The position numbers and the translations under genes are program-made. 64,000 nucleotides of DNA from Bacteroidia bacterium (lineage in GTDB: Bacteria; Bacteroidota; Bacteroidia; UKL13-3), in the NCBI GenBank assembly GCA_023151275.1, contig JAKLJI010000014.1:38964-102963 (forward strand), given 5' to 3'. This document shows positions 61,231 to 64,000 of this stretch, piece after piece. The first letter of the stretch is position 1; every line of letters starts with the position of its first letter. The notes below the pieces were generated by a model. It saw only the letters and a program-made list of their open reading frames with translations, was not told the DNA's origin and did not search any database.

Positions 61231-62538
61231 ATGCCCATTCCCAACTCAGCTTTTGCTTTGTTCCATAAATTCAAAAAATACAATGAATTGCATGGTCTAT
61301 TTAATGAGGGAGAAACTGTGCTCCTGGCATGCAGCGGAGGGATTGACTCAATGGTTTTATTTCATCTACTCCTTCAATTGAAACAACCTTTTGCCGTTGC
61401 GCATGTAAATTACCAGCTTCGAGGAAAAGAGAGCGATGACAACCATGAATTTGTAAAAGCATGCTGTATAAAGTATCAAATAAAACTTCATGATTTGATT
61501 GCAGCTCTCCAAAACGGCCCAGGAATTCAGGAAAAAGCACGAAATGTTCGTTATCGATTTTTTGAAGCGGTTCTGAGAGAAAATAATTATTCAAAATTAC
61601 TAACTGCACACCATGCCGACGATCAACTAGAAACAATGCTTTATAACTTAGCAAGAGGAAGTGGGTTAAAAGGAATTGGAGGGATGAAGTTGAAATCAAA
61701 CTGGATAACCAGACCCTTATTATTTGTTGCTAAGGAAAAAATAATCGAATTCGCAAATGCAAATCAGATTGAATTCAGTGCAGATTCAAGTAACGAAAAA
61801 ACTGATTACTCAAGAAACCTTATCCGAAACAAAGTAATTCCAATTCTTAATTCCATCAACTCTCAACTAAGTTCTCATGCCTTTTTCACTTCTCAAATTG
61901 TTCAAAATTCAATCTATGAACTTGCAACAAGAAGACTTAGCGTTCCATTTAAACTTCTTAAGGAGGAAATCCTTCGACAACCCTACCCTTTTGAATGGAT
62001 AAATCAAAAACTTTCTGATTTTGGGTTCAGCAGATCTCAACTTGAAAGCATTTTTGAACTACTTAAAAACAATAAATCAGGAAAAATTTTCCAGGGTAAA
62101 CTTGCAAAACTAATTCTTACCAAATCTGGCATATTAGTATGTGGTAATTACTCATCCATTCCTATTCGCAGATTAGTTTCAATCCCTGAAACAATTGAAA
62201 CACCTTTGGGAAATTTTGAATTTTCCCTGATTGATTCCTTGGATGACAATTTGTACAAGCATGAACAAGCGCTTTTTCTGGATATTGACAAAATTCAAGG
62301 TTCACTTTACTTGACCAAAATACCTCCAGGTATGCGGTTTAAACCACCAGGCTTAAAGGGTTCTAAAAAGGTTAATGATTATCTAAGTGACAAAGGAATT
62401 TCAATTTTGGAAAAAGAAAACACCTATTGCCTTGTTAACGAAAACAAACTTGTGGCCATTCTACCTTATGTGGTTTCAACAGAATTTTTGCCTGATGTTA
62501 ATACAGAGTTTGTACTTTCAATTGCCTATAAATACTAA
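61231..62538 (+). CDS. tilS: tRNA(Ile)-lysidine synthetase
   Basis: VLLACSGGIDSMVLFHLL PP-loop, AHVNYQLRGKESDDNHEFV, TAHHADDQLETMLYNLARGSGLKGIGGM; C-terminal TilS domain. Confidence 0.95.
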   Translation: MPIPNSAFALFHKFKKYNELHGLFNEGETVLLACSGGIDSMVLFHLLLQLKQPFAVAHVNYQLRGKESDDNHEFVKACCIKYQIKLHDLIAALQNGPGIQEKARNVRYRFFEAVLRENNYSKLLTAHHADDQLETMLYNLARGSGLKGIGGMKLKSNWITRPLLFVAKEKIIEFANANQIEFSADSSNEKTDYSRNLIRNKVIPILNSINSQLSSHAFFTSQIVQNSIYELATRRLSVPFKLLKEEILRQPYPFEWINQKLSDFGFSRSQLESIFELLKNNKSGKIFQGKLAKLILTKSGILVCGNYSSIPIRRLVSIPETIETPLGNFEFSLIDSLDDNLYKHEQALFLDIDKIQGSLYLTKIPPGMRFKPPGLKGSKKVNDYLSDKGISILEKENTYCLVNENKLVAILPYVVSTEFLPDVNTEFVLSIAYKY

Positions 62539-62578
62539 ATGATTTTGAAAGCTGAACTTTTCAAATAATTCATTATAC

Positions 62579-62618
62579 AAAAAGGGCCATAGTGTTAATT
62601 CTACGGCCCTTTTTCTTT
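62579..62618. terminator. bidirectional intrinsic terminator between convergent genes
   Basis: aaaaagggccatag-tgttaatt-ctacggcccttttt, 14-bp stem with one mismatch, A and T tracts on both sides. Confidence 0.85.
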
Positions 62619-62629
62619 TTGTTGAATTC

Positions 62630-64000
62630 TTACTGAACTACGATTCTTCTGGTAAAGGTTCCAGATTTTGTTTTCAAGGTAGCCAGGTAAACTCCTGAAC
62701 CAACACCTGACAAATCGAGCTCATTTTCGCCCAAATTATTTTTGTCAATTGAGTACGATATCACTTTTCGGCCTTGGATATCATTCAATTCAATTTCTGC
62801 ATCTGATTCAAGTTGAGTTACCAATCTAAAATACAATTTACCGCTTGTCGGTACTGGATAAACTGTAAGGAGTTTCTCAAACTCAATCAAATCCTCAGCA
62901 CCACCTGAAACATCATTTACCTTAATATACCTAACTGCATCCTCACTTTTGTTTCCACTCAAATCGGTAACACGATAGGTAACACTAAACAATCCAGGAA
63001 TATCTCCAAACCAACGGTTGCTTGAGCCTGGAATCAGTGGCAATGTATTTTCAACCACCAATCTTGTCCTCATTTCGAGGTCTGAATTGTAATCATCCAC
63101 CAACTCAACTCCTGGATCAATGAACTCTTTCCACCTATCCAAATTAATTGTGTTGCTGCCTAATATTTTAACAAATGGCGCAGTATTATCAATGATTTCA
63201 ATTTCACGTCTGGCAGTATCTCTGTTTCCATCAGGATCTGAAACGATGTACAATCTGGTTATTTTTCCAAGTGAGTTAACTGGAATTACAGCTGGAATCA
63301 TGGTTAATGTTAGAGTATTCTTTGGCCAAACATTGTCATTGAAGCTCACTCCCGGATCTTCAAAAGGCCTGTAAACACTCCATTTCAATGGATTATCTCC
63401 TTGAAGCTGAATAGTTGGCGCCACTTTATCAAGCACCTTAATTTCAACCATTATTTCATTGGCAATGTTTCCAGACAAATCTCTGGCTTGGTAAATGACA
63501 AAGAAGGATCCCACTTTATTAACATCAATTGGACCGGAAATCCATGTTGGTTTTAGCCCTTTCCAAAAGTTATCTGTTACAGTTACCACCTTTTCTAGGT
63601 CAATTGAGGTTTGAACCTGATGCTCAAAGAAATTTTGTCCAGGCTTAAAGTTTGGTGTAATTACTGGTCGGGTAGTATCACCTACAACCACTAGTCGGTT
63701 TACAGTTGCGTTCTTGCCAAATGCATCGGTAATAGAATACAACCTTGAATATTGACCAAGTTTTGTGGTATCTACAATGCCCTCAACAAGAACATTAAAA
63801 GAAATATCATTTCCTTGGTTGTCTCTCGCAACAACTCCAGAATCAATGAAAGAATTATACACTTCAACGTATTGCTGACTTGGTCCTTTCAATGAAATTG
63901 AGGGTCCAGTTTGATTCAATACCACAAATACTGTTCTGTACAAGGTATCTGATACATTGCCATAGTAATCTGTTACAATATACTTCAAGTAGTTCGGACC
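62630..64000 (-). CDS. DUF5011/Ig-like repeat protein with T9SS type A sorting domain (5' end beyond window)
   Basis: Repeats of the TAPxIxLxGxNxxxxxxxxxFxDPGVxxxDN type; C-terminal VYPVPTSGKLYFRL...GVYLATLKTKSGTFTRRIVVQ; ORF begins mid-domain near the right edge. Confidence 0.88.
   Translation of the reverse strand, partial: GPNYLKYIVTDYYGNVSDTLYRTVFVVLNQTGPSISLKGPSQQYVEVYNSFIDSGVVARDNQGNDISFNVLVEGIVDTTKLGQYSRLYSITDAFGKNATVNRLVVVGDTTRPVITPNFKPGQNFFEHQVQTSIDLEKVVTVTDNFWKGLKPTWISGPIDVNKVGSFFVIYQARDLSGNIANEIMVEIKVLDKVAPTIQLQGDNPLKWSVYRPFEDPGVSFNDNVWPKNTLTLTMIPAVIPVNSLGKITRLYIVSDPDGNRDTARREIEIIDNTAPFVKILGSNTINLDRWKEFIDPGVELVDDYNSDLEMRTRLVVENTLPLIPGSSNRWFGDIPGLFSVTYRVTDLSGNKSEDAVRYIKVNDVSGGAEDLIEFEKLLTVYPVPTSGKLYFRLVTQLESDAEIELNDIQGRKVISYSIDKNNLGENELDLSGVGSGVYLATLKTKSGTFTRRIVVQ

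Noticed and set aside
61184-61231. Leaderless transcription of the OstA-like gene from a TAGTTTTG element at 61189-61196
   Set aside because: No matching -33 element at the right spacing and the translation start is uncertain; too weak to report as a feature.

Overview
This is a 64 kb, AT-rich, gene-dense chromosomal segment from a Bacteroidota bacterium. That assignment rests on T9SS type A C-terminal sorting domains, TonB-dependent receptors with N-terminal carboxypeptidase-like domains, DUF4293/DUF6089/DUF3857/DUF4403 families, and repeated TTTG-N18/19-TAnnTTTGC promoters. I support about 45 protein genes, two tRNAs (Glu-TTC, Arg-CCG), a small bacterial SRP RNA, about a dozen intrinsic terminators and several promoters. 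Most content is housekeeping or envelope biogenesis: frr, gltX, the ompH-ompH-bamA-uppS-DUF6089x2-nadK cluster, gap, rpsO-pnp, gpsA, rpe, atpDC, tilS and an OstA-like gene. I saw no CRISPR array, prophage, IS element or recognisable defence system, and nothing that I can honestly call a clearly new multi-gene system. The best leads are: a 2849-aa T9SS-targeted protein built from three homologous beta-helix modules plus a PKD array; a secreted alpha/beta-hydrolase whose nucleophile serine appears replaced by glycine, next to a TonB receptor; an AsmA-like/GT51 transglycosylase fusion; a processive GT2/NodB deacetylase pair; an SRP RNA with an unusual apical loop; and a predicted 5'-end hairpin on the gap mRNA.
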